Assembly: GCA_000708835.1 (NCBI GenBank) | Contig: DF237244.1 | Location: forward strand, 7,688-71,687 | Source of the DNA: Klebsormidium nitens | Taxonomy: Eukaryota > Streptophyta > Klebsormidiophyceae > Klebsormidiales > Klebsormidiaceae | Direction: 5' to 3' | Length of the DNA: 64,000 nt | Shown here: one piece after another, positions 18,514 to 31,487 of the stretch | Layout: each line of letters starts with the position of its first letter | Position numbering within the stretch: the first letter of the stretch is position 1 | Notes under the pieces: generated by a model | Told to the model about the DNA's origin: nothing | Database searches by the model: none | Seen by the model: the letters and a program-made list of their open reading frames with translations, nothing else | Translations under genes and position numbers: made by a program

Positions 18514-21500
18514 ATGGCAAGCAGGGCGTGCTTGATGGTGGTACTTAGTGCAGCGCTGATGAGCTTGGTCCAGGGTAAGTCATCTCTTCTGCATTGAGTT
18601 GTAGGTTGTTTTGCAGCTCCTTGATTTCCAGCTGCTCTGATTGCAGTCTGCTTTTAGTTGGTGATTATTTCTATCTTGAAGGAAACAGGTTGCCCGCAAG
18701 AACCACAACAGTGAGCAAAACGAAGACGCCTTCTAGAATCTGTACGGCTGCCGGACAAGTACGGCTTTTCTTCAGCGGACTGCCAGCATAGCTTTGCTGG
18801 TTGTTTCATTTCTTGCAAGCAATAAAAGGGGAATAGAAGCGTCCAGATCTGAAACTCTTTTCTAGATCTCGCAGAAGCTGTTGGGCAATAGTCTAGTTCT
18901 TCTAAGGCTCTCCTGGATACTACAAATCTGTGCTCCTTGTGCTACTCCTACCCCCTGTCTATGGTTGTGCCAGATTTTGGGCTTCTTTTAAATTGAATAC
19001 GAACTTACTGTTGCACAAACTGTATGCTGGAGCCCAAACCAAAGAGTACACATACTGGCCTTGATTGCTGGAGCCTATATGAATGAAGATTCACATTCTG
19101 GCCTCATTGTCTGGTCCTACGTTTCAACACATATGTGTGTATACACGTATTCGAAGGTGCCAAGATATGGTGTGCTCTGACGGTGGCACCTTAAAATAAG
19201 CCTCATATTGAAGCTGTCTGTTTATAAGAAGTAAGTTGGTAATGGTTTGCTCTCGGGATGTGAATCTTTCATAACAGCGTGTGCCATTGAGGCTCCTGAG
19301 ACGCTGTACTCGGGTTTGTCGTGTAATGCGCTCTTGGCGCACCTGAAGGTTCTATTGAGGCCACTGGCCCTCTCGTGCAATGAGGATGTCATCAGGTCTA
19401 GGTCAGTTGCAACATCCTTGAAAGAATTTGAAGGCGGGCTAAATAAGCTGACCAAGCCAACAGTTTTAAATGACGTGGTATTCTTGTCACGCTGTTGCAG
19501 TTCACGTTGCTTTTCGATTCTTATGCACGCTTTTCCTGTAAAATATCTGTTTGTGGGCGACCATATTCAATTCGTGGCTTTAACCTGGATTTCACGCCTT
19601 TTAGCAGAGGCCCCCTATCCTCTCCTCAAATTTCAACACAAAATGCAAATGTCTGTTGGTTTCTGGAAGTTCCAGCAATCTCTCGGTTCTCGATGCACTA
19701 CCAGTACTTGCACCGGTTGCTGCTTGTCTCTTGCTTCAGTTTCCGGCCTCAAGTTCAGGTCGAGATAGCTGTTCGCAAGACATTTTCGACAGTTTCTGGT
19801 GAAACGAGGTCGGAATGGTTTATGTGACACGGGAAGCGCTTGTGGCAGCTGCCTAAACGTGCGTTTTGTGAGGGCACGGTTTGGCCAGTGATCATGGCAG
19901 GCTTAATCTCCCATTGTATTTTTATGTGTGTCTCGGTGGTCTAATGTTCGTATTTGTGGTTTGGTTTGGCACTGAAGGCTGTTAGGTGTTTGCCTTGGAG
20001 ACAATAGGGGTTGACGTATGTGTTCACATCTTCAGTGGATCTTGGAGAGAGGCCCTAACCGACACGAGTAGTTCAGGGGCTGGGCCTGGAGTGGAACTTG
20101 ACGCGCTTCATTGGCACGATCATACTCAGTCAATCAGAAATCCAATGTGCAGTAAGCATACAACGAGTATTGCAGAAACTGTCTGCCCCACCTTTGTGTA
20201 GGAAATTAAAGCAAGGGGTTTGCCAAGCAAAGCGACACCTAAAACGACGTGGTCTTCCTTTTTTCCAGCTCAACCTGCTATCCAGTCTGTACAGAGACTA
20301 TGTTTCTAACACTACGTTTCTTATCTTGCCCGACCGCTTCGAACGTCTTTTTGACACTTTTCTCCAAAGTTCGGCCTTCTTGCCACCCCTGTGACCACTC
20401 TGCTCCGGTGTCTCCATATTCAGCAACAGCGAGCCACCTGCTCACTTATCATCATCGAAGGTCATTGCACAAGACAATTGCAGCAAAGATGAAGGAGTAT
20501 TCAACCCGCCTGTCCTGTTGTGCAGGCCAAGGTTACTACATTCCGGCCTCCAATCTCAACATCGCCCCCTCACCTCTCACCCCTTTCCTCAACCTGAGCG
20601 GTTTCATCTACGTACCTGGCCCCTCTCAGGCCCCCACCATCCCGGTTCCGGTGCAGCAGGGCCTCCTGGCGTGCGGGTCTCCTTCGGTGAGCTTCTCCTT
20701 TTGACAGTCGATCTGATGCAAGCACAGTTTGTGGAGTTCTGAAAAAATGGACGTGCCTTTCACACACACCTTACGGAAGTTAGGCGATTTTTCTGTATGT
20801 TCGGAAGTTTGTTGGGGTTTATCAAACGTGTATCAGCGCGCGCTCACCGGTAAAAAACGATCATTCGATGAAGCTCTAGTCGACGGTGTTTATTCATTCC
20901 TGATTGTTCCCTCTGGGCGGCCGGTCCATGGTTATTTCTATAACTGGGGCTGCGCTCGTGTGGGGTTGGGTCAAAGGGGAAGCAAACGTTTGGCCAGCTT
21001 GGGGCATGCGTCGCAATGGAAACATATCCTGGAAAACTAGAGTGTATCCCGTTTTGTGTGTTAAGAATGCATATTGGTTGATGGGGGGGTTTCGTTATGT
21101 CCTAGGTTCCCACCTTTGCTTCAGATTCCGAAACTTGCTTTTCTGATGCTTCCAAGGTTAGGGCTCGTTGCAAAGCCAATTCGGGTTATAATCTTTGCTT
21201 GATTCTTACTTGCATGAGTGCATCTTTCATCCGGGCCGCTTCGTCAGCTGTGAAAGTATTAAATGGAAGGATCAGTCTGTCCTTTTCTACAACCGTATTA
21301 AAGAAGCTGTCCTCTTGTTGCAACCAAGCCCATATGGCAGGCTTCGTGATAGCCTGCTTCAAAGGTTGTGTAGCACTTCACGTGGGTGTGCCTATTTGAG
21401 GGCAGGGGCGCATTTGTTGCGCCTTTTCCTGCGTGCGAGATTCGGGGAAATTTCAGACATCATTCGCTGGGGGTTGTCGAGTCGCGACTATGTTCGCTAC

Positions 21501-22265
21501 TCGGGAACAAAATATTTGAGCGTAGTTTTCGTTCCAGTGGATATCCACCGTCTGCACACCCCTGAAGGCAACGATCTCCTGAAAGGTGGAGGTTCTGAGG
21601 AGAGCGTTTGAGTATGTAGCTTCCCTGCTAACTGTGGTGTTGTTTTGCAGAGCGACTCCGCATGCGGCCTGTCGACCACCGTGCAGGCCTTCTGCTCTGC
21701 AGCATGCGGGATTCAGTATGACGCCTTTGTCAACTGTACGCAGATTGTCTATTCAAACAACAATTATCCGGTGAGTTGGCCTGAATGTAGGCGGCCATTG
21801 AAGGAGGGGGAGCAGGCTGTCAAATCGTTTCAAAATGGTGTCTTCTCATGATTGCTGCACTTCGTTGTTACTTTTAGTCCTATCTGTTGTCTACTCATCC
21901 GGGGACGTTTGGAAATCTGAACTGTTTCAGAGCATCGTCGAACGCTTCAGTGCCTCAGGTGCGAGGTCAGCTGTCAAGTGCTTCGGTTTGAGCCTAGCAA
22001 GGTGCTGGAACTTGGTTGCTTATTGTTCCTATCCGCCTCTGCTTCTGTTGAATGCGATCTCCTGTCCCCACTGCAGGCACCGAATGTCACCGATGCTTCT
22101 CGTCAGGCGGAGCTAAGGAAACAATTTTGTGCGCAACACCCAACCATAAACACGACGCTCAGTGACGTACCAATTAACGTCAGCGGCGGGCTGCGGGCAT
22201 CTCCCACCTGGGAACTTTTGGTTCTTGTTGGCACTCTAGTCGCTGCGCTGTGCCTGCTGTCTTAG
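18514..22265 (+). CDS. Small secreted Cys-containing protein with hydrophobic C-terminus (possible GPI anchor)
   Basis: Exons 18514-18574, 20526-20686, 21651-21770, 22077-22265. All junctions are GT-AG and the phases close to a 176-residue protein. Residues 1-21 form a signal peptide (MASRACLMVVLSAALMSLVQ). The mature part is Pro-rich, then has six Cys in LLACGSPS, SACGLS, AFCSAACG and NCTQ and one in KQFCAQ, with several N-glycosylation sequons (NLS, NCT, NVT, NTT, NVS). The last 18 residues (ELLVLVGTLVAALCLLS) are hydrophobic and end at the stop, as in GPI-anchored or tail-anchored proteins. Likely cell-surface or wall-associated. No family recognised. The two long introns (1.95 and 0.96 kb) could hide further exons. 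Confidence 0.65.
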
Positions 22266-23768
22266 TAAATTATTCGAAGTCGCCACCCATTGTCGCCAAC
22301 GATGCATCACAGGGCTTGCACGAGTTGCTATCAACGGAATTCAAGGGAATCCGCATTAGTGTCACGCTAGTATTAGACAGGCTTTCGCAAGGGGACTTTC
22401 GCAAAAGGCCATCGTACTTGATGATGATGATGTACCATATTACTAAGTCAAGCTAGTCAAGGTGGACCCGGCACGATTTGGTCCTTAAAACCACTCAGGT
22501 TGCAGCTACAGGTTGAGAGCCGTCATGGCACGGGATAATGAGTCAGCATTTGTTAGATTCTTGGTGGCAGGGGTGCGATTGATTTGTTTCCAATTGACTG
22601 AACTTGTTTTGCTTGAAGCGTTTGAGCTGGCAATTGTCAAGCCTCTCCACTTTCAATCTGGACTTGCTGAGATCGAATTCACATATTCTCTGGTTGGCCA
22701 TCGGTCGTGGTCGAAGTCTCTACAAACCTGCAGAAGCTACTTTTTTCGCTACTTCCTCATGGCTAGGTTGGGAGAGCTCAGCATGTGCAGCCATAAAATG
22801 GTGCGCCATCCTAAGGCTCGCGCCGCTCGGAACCATAAAAATGTGCGCAGATCTAACGCTCACGCCGTTCGGAACAACACCGAATGCACCGTGACTGGCG
22901 CAATTGGAAGCACACATACACTTCGTTGCGCGCAGTGGCCAGCTATTTATTGTACCCATTAAGTTTATGCGCACTGTCATGCCATGTTTGATGCACGGAC
23001 ATCTGCCAGCTGCATGGCTCTCAGCCCGTGCATATGGCAATTTATATGATGATCGATCACATCGATATGACACGCAATTTTTACAATCTACTTCGAGCAT
23101 CGCCTGAGCACCAAACCCCTTCTAGGACATGCCATTATGCTAAGGTAGACATTTTCCAGATCAAATTCCTTGATTCAGTAAGATATTGCCGAATACACCA
23201 CAATTCAAGTTTCAAGGCTACCTGCAAAGTATGCATGGGTAGACAACTTGACCCCAGACCGTATAACCTCCGGCCAAAGGAGAAAGACCTGACCGACTGC
23301 ATGACAATTGTCAAGTTTCTCGAGTTCTTTAAGAAAGTACTGAGGTTGAACTCACGGCATCCCTAATACTTAACAAAGCAAGGGCCGGCCATGTTATCAT
23401 GCAAATAATGAGAATAAGTTTGCCAGGCAATTGTCTTCAGTCGTCGAAAAATAGTGAGTGTCCATATCGACATGCAGGGCGTTGCCTTCGTGTGAAATAT
23501 TTGATCTGCGACAGGACATCATGACCTCAAGTCTATGTTCCTGCAAAGACGAGGAGAAGAGAGGAACTCCATCAATGTTGGCTTTGGCACTGGAATGAAA
23601 ATTGCCACTTTAGGTACTGATTGAACAAATTCGTCCATTGCAGGCGGTGATATGCCCAGTGATGATATGAAAGAGAGAGCAATATTCTGAATACCTTGAC
23701 CAACAACCAAAAGCAGACCTGATTCAAAAGGGAGGTGATAGCCTGCATTGGAGCACATAATTGCGGGC
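22266..23768. other. Convergent intergenic region
   Basis: About 1.5 kb between the 3' ends of the secreted-protein gene and SPF27. Contains a short GATGATGATG run near 22420 and a GCTCGCGCCGCTCGGAACCA / GCTCACGCCGTTCGGAACAA duplication at about 22818-22880. No supported gene. Confidence 0.35.
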
Positions 23769-25999
23769 TCACTTTTCGGCGCCCTCTTGACGGAGCGCGT
23801 CCACCTTTTCCTCCAACACTTGACATGCAGCGGAGATGTCGAGATTCTTTCGAACAAGCTCCAGCCATTGGCTCGACAACCTGTCAATCTCAAAGGCTGC
23901 CGACTCCTGCACAAAGTCAGCAAAGGATCAGAGACGTTCCGGCAGCCCTCCAACCCTCGACTTCGCATCCGACTACAGCAAAAGGTCAAATTCACAACGG
24001 GCTTTTGGTGTTGGCATTTCTGCCTTGTGCAACATCCTTGAAGCCGGATGCCAGTTGCAAATGAACCTGAAAGGTCAGATGGAACTTCTCTGCTTCGGCT
24101 GCGATAGGAAAACAAACGCCTTTGAAGCATGCCAGCCGCCTGATCAAATCCGCAAAATCGACTCGAGGACAGGATATGGTGAGAACTGAGCAGACGTCTT
24201 TCGAGAAGAAGACGAGGTAAGATAAGAGCTGATACAAACACTCGCACTTAAGCTAGTCAAAACTGGTTTGAAAGGCAGCAGGACCATGTTGTTGCAGCCC
24301 TGGCGTCGCTTTTGAAATCGAAGGCAGTACTTACTTGTGTTGACTTCCGCTGCTTGTTGGTTGTGTCAATCTCGTCCCGATACGCTTCTTGAATGCCTTG
24401 TAGCCTGCACGAGTAAGAATTTGAATCTTATTGCCTTCTGTCTTTCCTCCATCAACTTTTTCGAAGTTTTCGAAGTTTTCGAACTTCAGCTCCCAACCTA
24501 CCAACGTCAAGAACGTCCACAAGTCTATCTGCACCTTTACGTGAAAATCGCTCATCATTGAAACAACATCCAGACTGACCATTTCTGGCTACGAAGTTGA
24601 CCAAACCTCTGTGGATCAGATGGGGGGCAGAGGCACTCTCCATCGACTAGCAGACAAGGTGTTTGAAGGAACCCAAATCGTATATTTTGCGGCACCATTC
24701 TGAAGCTTGCTTGGAATGAGGTGAAGCGCAGCTCATAAGAGCCTGAGAGTAGTATTAGACCAATTTGTGTAGACCCAAAGAATTTGAACTTCAAGCTGTA
24801 GAAGCTCAACCCAGCTGCAGCTATCTAACCCGTCATTTCGGGTTCCGACAAGCATGAACAGAAGTGGCGGGACCTCACCTAGTGCTGGTTGCATCTAGAT
24901 GCTGGTTGTGAGTGAGCCACGCATTGGCGCCATACTTCAACATTAGGTCCAGATTTTCTATCCTGCACGAAGGGAAGGTTGAAAAACTCTGTCAACTTTT
25001 GCAAGCGCAACAGATACAGAGATCCCATTGCTCACACATGACCTGCGGAGAAGCAAACGTCCTCTCTGTCAAGCTTCTCAGATTGATATCAATGGACACA
25101 ACTAGCAACGCCTGCAGTAAGGCGCTGTTCATCGACCACCACAATCATAAGCAGCTCTGGAAAGCACAAAGAGTGCCCAACCAGAGCCAGAAGGTTGCGA
25201 AGCATGGAGCAGCGATGTAACGCAGCAGCAGGTGCAATCGAGGTAATACTTGAAACTGCACCGCAGCGACCTAGCGGCCTGAAACCTCACCTAATTTCTT
25301 GGTGTCGGAGCTGCGCCTGAGCGTTTGCCACCGCCGACCGCCAAGCTGCCAAATCCCCCTGCCGGCTCTTGATGGGGGGGTCCACTTTGTACCGAGAATT
25401 ATCCAGGGGAATTGGAGGCTTGCCGGCCTTCACCCGCTCATACTCCTTGGCCAACAAGGGACAGTTCTGAAAAGGGCAAGTGGTGGTCATAATTCTCGAA
25501 GATAGAGGTTGTCACGAGGATTGTGCAGCGAAACGCGACTGATTAATGCAACAAACTGCTGCCTTTTGATCTACAAGTTGATTGCTTCCTCTTAGCATGG
25601 TAATGGGCCTGCTTTTTCAAAGACCTTGCGCCGACTCCTTGAATGCTTGCCACCGGAAGTGACAATCATCAGTCCCATTACCCTCCCGCGCTTTCAACAC
25701 TCCAAAATAAGCTCTCTCGGAATGGGCCACTGCTCCAGTCCTGCCAAAATAAACGTCCTCACCTCAAAATTCAATGTTGGGGCGGGCGGGAGCTCTGCTA
25801 GGTAATCTGCCGGTTTCTTTGTGCTGCGCTTCATTTCATCGGCAATCATTCTTTCCACCTCCTTCTTCCAACTCTGATCTGTGACTCCTTGCATGTCAAT
25901 GTACGGCAGGGCATCAATGTCCTCGTCCATTTGACCCCGCCGCCATGACCGACCACCTTCAAGCTGAAGCGGGCCATCCTGTGCAGGGGCGGCCTCCAT
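23769..25999 (-). CDS. SPF27: Pre-mRNA-splicing factor SPF27 (BCAS2 / MOS4 homologue)
   Basis: Exons 25999-25763, 25466-25291, 24962-24879, 24404-24335, 23906-23769; 234 residues, phases all consistent. Family landmarks in order: DALPYID near residue 34, EEMRRS-type helix, PLLAKEYERVKAGKPP, LAAWRSAVANAQAQLRHQ, RIENLDLMLKYGANAW, EAYRDEIDTTNKQRK and the C-terminal helix SQWLELVRKNLDISAAC. Length agrees with animal BCAS2 (about 225) and plant MOS4 (about 250). It is a core subunit of the Prp19/NTC (MOS4-associated) spliceosomal complex in the nucleus; in Arabidopsis MOS4 loss weakens NLR-triggered immunity. ATG 25999 is the first in-frame ATG before the conserved region; the frame is open further upstream but lacks an ATG. 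Confidence 0.95.
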
Positions 26000-27142
26000 T
26001 GCAGGGGGCGCCTTTGGAAACCTGATTTCCACAATTCCGGAGCAAAACGAAGGAACAGAAGGAATGTTTCTGCGGCAGCTCTAAAAAGTCGCCTTTCTTG
26101 CGAGGAAAATGTGTGTGCTCCCCCTGTGGCATGTGCTTGAAATTGCCTCTCAAGACTATGCAGTGGTAATAGGGTTTCGTTTTGTTCCCTTTCAATATTG
26201 TTTAGGGTTTTAAATTTTCCATTTGCTGCACCACATTTTAGCCTTATGTATTCAAGTCCATGTGCATTCAACTCCTCAAACAAGAGAGAAGAGAAGACGC
26301 AATGCACGAAAGTGGAGAGAGCTGCGCAGGTTGCAACAACATCAGTATGTAAGATCTTAGCTCTTAAAATGCACTCATTGATTTGAATGCAGCTTCCGTG
26401 CTGAGGGACTGATAGGCAAGCGTCAAATTTGCCTCAAACTACAGCAAATACCCACCACAACTTCTGATAAAGCGTGGTGCATCGCACCCTGAACTGAGAA
26501 GGTGAGAAATGGAAAGCATTTCTCCGGGGGAGCGGGATGTCTGTTTCGAAAGGCTGGCGGTCAGCAAATACTTTCATCGAAAGTCTACTTTTGTTGTAAA
26601 CACCAGAATTTTTATCGTGCTTAAAGCATGGGGGGTTTGTGGTCCTATCCTAGAGTGCAATCTGCAAACGACAAATGCTGAAGGCACAGGATTTTACACC
26701 GTAGATGATGTCACGACTCAGGTCGCAACGAGCCTAATGCGTTTCAAAAGGTGTAAACAGGCACTCACACTAATATAATTGTACTAGTTGTCTCCGAGAC
26801 TGATATATGCTAAACCTTCTCATAAGTTTCCTCGTCGCTTTTTGAAAGTTTTAAATGCAGATATGTTGATGACATTTTCTTCTCGAGGCCCTTGTATACC
26901 GCATCTTCTTAGATCTGCCTAATGCCCCTGCCGATCAACATACCACTCTTCTCTTCTCTCCCATGCAAGATGCTCCATGCACGAAATTTTCCCTTGGAGG
27001 AAGATGCATACCTGAAGCAGCTGATTGGGTGCATCAAGTAATGCACGGAAGCCATGTGTAACTCTGTACTAAGAGCGTTTGTCTGCTCCAGGCAGGGACC
27101 AAAGCTGCCATTGACGTCACAAGGGAGGGCGGGCCAGAAATG
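26000..27142. other. Divergent promoter region of SPF27 and the calcineurin-B-like gene
   Basis: About 1.1 kb between divergent starts. Holds a telo-box (see 26201). The open frame at 26509-26778 has no recognisable content. Confidence 0.35.
26201..26211 (-). promoter_or_regulatory. Telo-box-like promoter element
   Basis: TTTAGGGTTTT on the plus strand (AAAACCCTAAA in SPF27 sense), about 200 bp upstream of the SPF27 ATG; a related AGGGTTTC lies at 26171. Telo-boxes are common in promoters of plant housekeeping and ribosomal genes. Position and motif are seen; function is inferred. Confidence 0.35.
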
Positions 27143-30129
27143 ATGGGAAGTGCAGCTTCGGTACTCACGCAGTACGACATTGAGGAAGTTCAGGTCCACT
27201 GCAATGGGGCATGTGAGGGTTCTGGCTCCTTACTGGCCTCATCCTTGACTGACAAATTGGTAATACTGTTTGCGCTTATGCACGAATGGCCCCTTAACAA
27301 GGTGCCCCTTCCAGTTGCCCAGTCCTGAGGGTACAAAATCCTCACTACTTTTGACTAGAACCACACGCGGACGTAAAAGTATTCTTGTAGCCGAGTACCT
27401 GTCCAACACAGACTGTAAGTCCTTGGGTCAGGGAGATAGGATGTTTGTCATGCAAGGTCACTGAAATGCACGAACGGAAAGAAATGGCACACTGTCTGAG
27501 CTCAGGAAACGGCACTGAGTGTTGTAGGCTCACAGATAGTCACAAGCCTCTCATGATCCAACATTGAAGCTAGGTCTAACCAGGAAGGGAACTGCATTGG
27601 CTACCCTTCTGGATATGGTTACCTATGGTGGTCTATTGACTTTGTTGCAAGCCGATGGACGCTATCCTGTGGAAACCTCCGCTTTGTTGAACACTCGTGC
27701 CATTTGACATTCTGAAACGGCCAACAATCTGACCTTGCAGTTTCTCAGAAGGAGATTGAGTCTTTGTACAAGCGCTTCTGCGCCCTGGACCGAGGCGGGA
27801 AGGGGTACCTAACGGGGGACGAGGTCATGAGTATACCGGAGTTTGCACTCAATCCCATTCATCAGGTGAGCTTTCCCATCGGGCTTTCGCATCCATCTAT
27901 GTTCCTACGAGTGTTACTACTGTGCCCTAACAATCGAAGTCATTACCTGTTTGAGGCGCATGGGAAGAAGCAGGATCCTTCTTGAGGTCACTCCAAATAA
28001 AGGAGACATTCCTGTTCAGATCAGCTGGGTTGTCGCTTTTGAAAAAAGAGTAGGACGGGCCTTTGAGAAGATCACTAGAGGCATGCAGAGGTGTACTCAT
28101 TGAAGGACTGTGCTTGAAACAACTTTTGGCAGCCGGGTCAGTATCTCACCCTCTGCCTCTCACTCCTGGCTTCCTCTCTGATTTCGACAATTTACCACCG
28201 TGATGTTTCGGGTTTTCCATAAGGCTGATTCGTTGCTTCAGTCTGTAACAATATTAAGCTTCGGGTCTAATTTCTTCACATTACGTTGTCTTGTTTTGAA
28301 GACCCAGCCGTAACCCTTTGTCGTCGCCCTCCTATCAAAAGGCCATTGCCACAGGGCACACCTCCGCCCTGATAACGCATAGTAACCAAAAGATATTGAA
28401 TGAGATATGAGCCCGATTTGGTTTCGTAAGCTGTCTCCTTTCGTTCTCCCAGAATCTATGTTCTTTTCAAGCCCGTTCATTTGCTAATAAGCAAGGCGAG
28501 AGGCAACAAAACCGCAAGTCCGGTCCTAATAGCCGCAAATGTTACCCAGTCCTTTCAAACGTGAAGGAGAGCGGCTGATAGGTCTATTTCTGGTGCTCGG
28601 TTCTATCATTGTCCTCAAAGCAATGAGGGCGTCTGTCTGCTTGAATCCCCGACGGCTGACTTCAAAACCCTTTATTGCGCACCGCTCTCCGTTTCTAGAT
28701 TTCCCAGCCCTTCCGATCGCAGTTGGACTCGAAACTCGCCCGTACAGGAATCAGAACGACTGCCCTTCAATGCCCATGAATGTAATCGCCGGAAGTGCCA
28801 GCCTAAGCCACACGACCAAACTGGTGTTTCAACATTGATACGGCGACCGTCTTTTCACGAGCCTGTTTCGCTCCCTTTTTGCAGAGGCTTCTGGTCTCCT
28901 TCGAGGGCGTCAACTTTAAGGACTTCTGCGGCGCGATGGCGGCCTTCAGCTCCCGAGCAAGCATGGAGAAGAAACTAAGATGTGAGCACCAGTGCCTCCC
29001 CTTGGGGTTGCGTGTTGCTTCTCGAAGTCGGCTGATGAGGAAGAAATTGGCATACCGTTGCTAGGCGGAGGTTGCGGAGAAACATGCTGCTTGTCGGGCG
29101 CCAGTCTTCGTCATGCGTTTACGCCACAATCGGATTCGTTGGGTCTTTGATTGCGGAGTACGAAAGAGTCGTTTCGTGAATCTGGGGGAAGCACGAGAGC
29201 ATGTCTCTGGGGGACGAGGGTGACAATCATCAGGAGCGGAGGCGCAGATTGATCCCGGCGCTGAACGTCTAACGGTCAGCGAGACGAGAGATTTGGCGTC
29301 CATGACCGTGTATCTGGTAGTGTCAATGAGAAGGTCGTGCTACACGTGAGGACCGTATCTGGTCGCAAGCGGAACAACGCGTCATTGACGTTCGCTTTTT
29401 TGCAGTCGTCTTCAACGTGTATGACGCCACCGGGAAGGGCACAATAGGGCGGGAAGACATGCTGCAGATTCTGCGCGACATGACGGGGTCGTTCCTGACA
29501 GAGGAGCAACGGCAGGTGCGTTTCCAGACGCGGGGAGCACGTCAACTTGTAAAGATTCTCCGCAAACCTTATGCACAGATTGAGAAAGGATTCTTCGTTT
29601 GGATAGACCCCCGAAAAGTTGACTCATTGGCTCACCGCAATAGAGAAGCGTCACTCGGTTTGACGAAGCTTTGTCGCATGCGGAGAGTCTTCAAAGCTCT
29701 GCGTCATCTGACACGATCAAATGGAGATTCTTCGTCATGCTTGACGTCAGGAAGACGGACGACGGACGTTTGCAAGTCATTCAAAAGCACAAAACGCGCG
29801 GTTTTTTGTCAGCTTTTATGTGCGTCCTTCGTCTTCTCAAATCCCTCATCATTCTCTTGCGTATGTGCAGAGAGCGGTGACCCGGGCACTGGAAGAAGCA
29901 GGCTTCTCCCAGAACCCCGCATTAACGTTCTCGGACTTTTCGAAGGTGAGGCACCTAAGAATTCTTTCCACAGCGGGCCTTTTGTGTTTCGGAACTTCAG
30001 GAGGCGATATGATAGGATGCATCAGCACGGCAACGGGAGGAAATGGCTAACGGCTGGCTTGTCGTCCTTTTGCAGGTCATGGGAACCTCCAGTTTTTCTC
30101 TAGAAGTAGAGGTTCCGACCCTGGATTAG
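27143..30129 (+). CDS. Calcineurin-B-like EF-hand protein (plant form)
   Basis: Exons 27143-27212, 27741-27865, 28885-28981, 29406-29515, 29871-29945, 30076-30129; 176 residues with consistent phases. The N-terminus MGSAASVLTQYDIEEVQ matches the plant calcineurin-B-like EF-hand family (the Arabidopsis member has about 175 residues and the same MGN..LTQYDIEEVQ start); MG at position 2 offers an N-myristoylation signal. Then KRFCALDRGGKGYLTGDEV (EF-1), NFKDFCGAM, FNVYDATGKGTIGRED (EF-3), TFSDFSKVMG and the tail LEVEVPTLD. Both visible loops deviate from the canonical DxDxDG, so calcium binding may be weak. ATG 27143 is preferred over the adjacent in-frame ATG 27140 because it exposes the MGS start. 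Likely a membrane-linked calcium-responsive regulator; partner unknown. Confidence 0.93.
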
Positions 30130-31487
30130 GCAGCTTCTCGTTCTCAGTAGGACGGCCACAGCATCCGCAAATTGTTTGCGGTCAAATTGTACAGAATAAG
30201 TCCCTTTAGGGGAGTCCGATCACGAGTTTCCCTTGTGGTGGCCAAGAAAATCTTGGCAAGTCTGGCGTTGCGTCCGTCAAACGAAGTAAAACAATCAGGC
30301 AATCAGTCTACAGGTCCAAGTCTCGTCGAAGTCAGAAGTGGGCCAAAATTTGTGCCCGCTGGTTTGCACCGACAGCCTGCTGAAATCAAGAGAGGATGAT
30401 TCAAAGTCAATCAATCTGATCGGATCGAGGCTTGGGACCGAGCCCGGCTTCATGTAGGGAATCCAAAAGCTGATTGTCCGGTCCGTTGAAGCATGCCGAA
30501 GTGTCCCTGCAAGCATGCTGCATGTCCGTGCATCTGCTATGCTCCTTCTTGGCGGTGACCAGGGGCCTCAATTGGAGCTGCGCACAACGACTTGTTGAAT
30601 GGAGCTGTGCACGCGAACTTCGGCAGTTCGAATGCGCGGCAACTGCATGGAAACTGCATTGAAGTTTGACTCGCACAAGTAAGGTCTCAGCTTTTGTCGA
30701 TCGGCGTGCATGGCAACCGCATGCAGCAATGTCGCAACCATGCCAGTTTCCGAGCTTCGACAACTTGTGAGCTATCATTGCTGTCCATACGAAATGCGAA
30801 TTATCATGCGTTTGATTCTCATACAATTTGATGCATGTCGTAAATGTGACCGCCATCTCGTTAAGTCGTGTGCAGTGCACAGGCGTGGCATGCTTGGCCG
30901 TTTTCGAGTGCCTGTGACCAAGGTCGAAGTTGCAGGTTGTGAGCACTCAAAAGCATACTCATGACACCTATCGAGCTTTTCAATCTCCACTTCCTTTACC
31001 AGCTGGACTATTGTACAGTATGCACAGTTGAACTATTCGACTGCTAGCCAGAATAGTATTAGGCTGTTCTTCCGTGGCTTGCAAAAGCTAGGGGCATCGA
31101 GACACGGCGAGCTCCTGCAAGCGAACGTAACCAATTAGCGACCTGATGATTAGGGCGATCATGATGCTTATGCTGCTTAGAGCGTCTTTGTTACGGCGAA
31201 AAACAAACTTTCTTTGATGGTGGCAAAAGGAAAAAGCACACTGCGGGGAACAAGAAGGACCTTCTCAGGGTCTTGCCACAAAAACATTCCAGACCTCTCA
31301 CCAGAAGTGTGGGCGAACCATGCGGGCAGCCGCTCTCCAGAAATACTCAAGCACACGGTTAAGCTCTCGTTCCGAACCGACCAGGACAGCCCCAACTAGT
31401 ATACAAGTAGAGGAGACAAACGCCTACCTTCGGAGCTCGTCTTGACGGGGGGATCCCCCAGCAGCGGCAGCCACGGTTGCACGGGTG
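30130..31487. other. Convergent intergenic region
   Basis: About 1.36 kb between the 3' ends of the calcineurin-B-like gene and SEC15. Short open frames on both strands overlap and show no motif. Words such as GCATGC and TGCAACTGCATG recur at 30480-30740 without a clear period. Confidence 0.35.
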
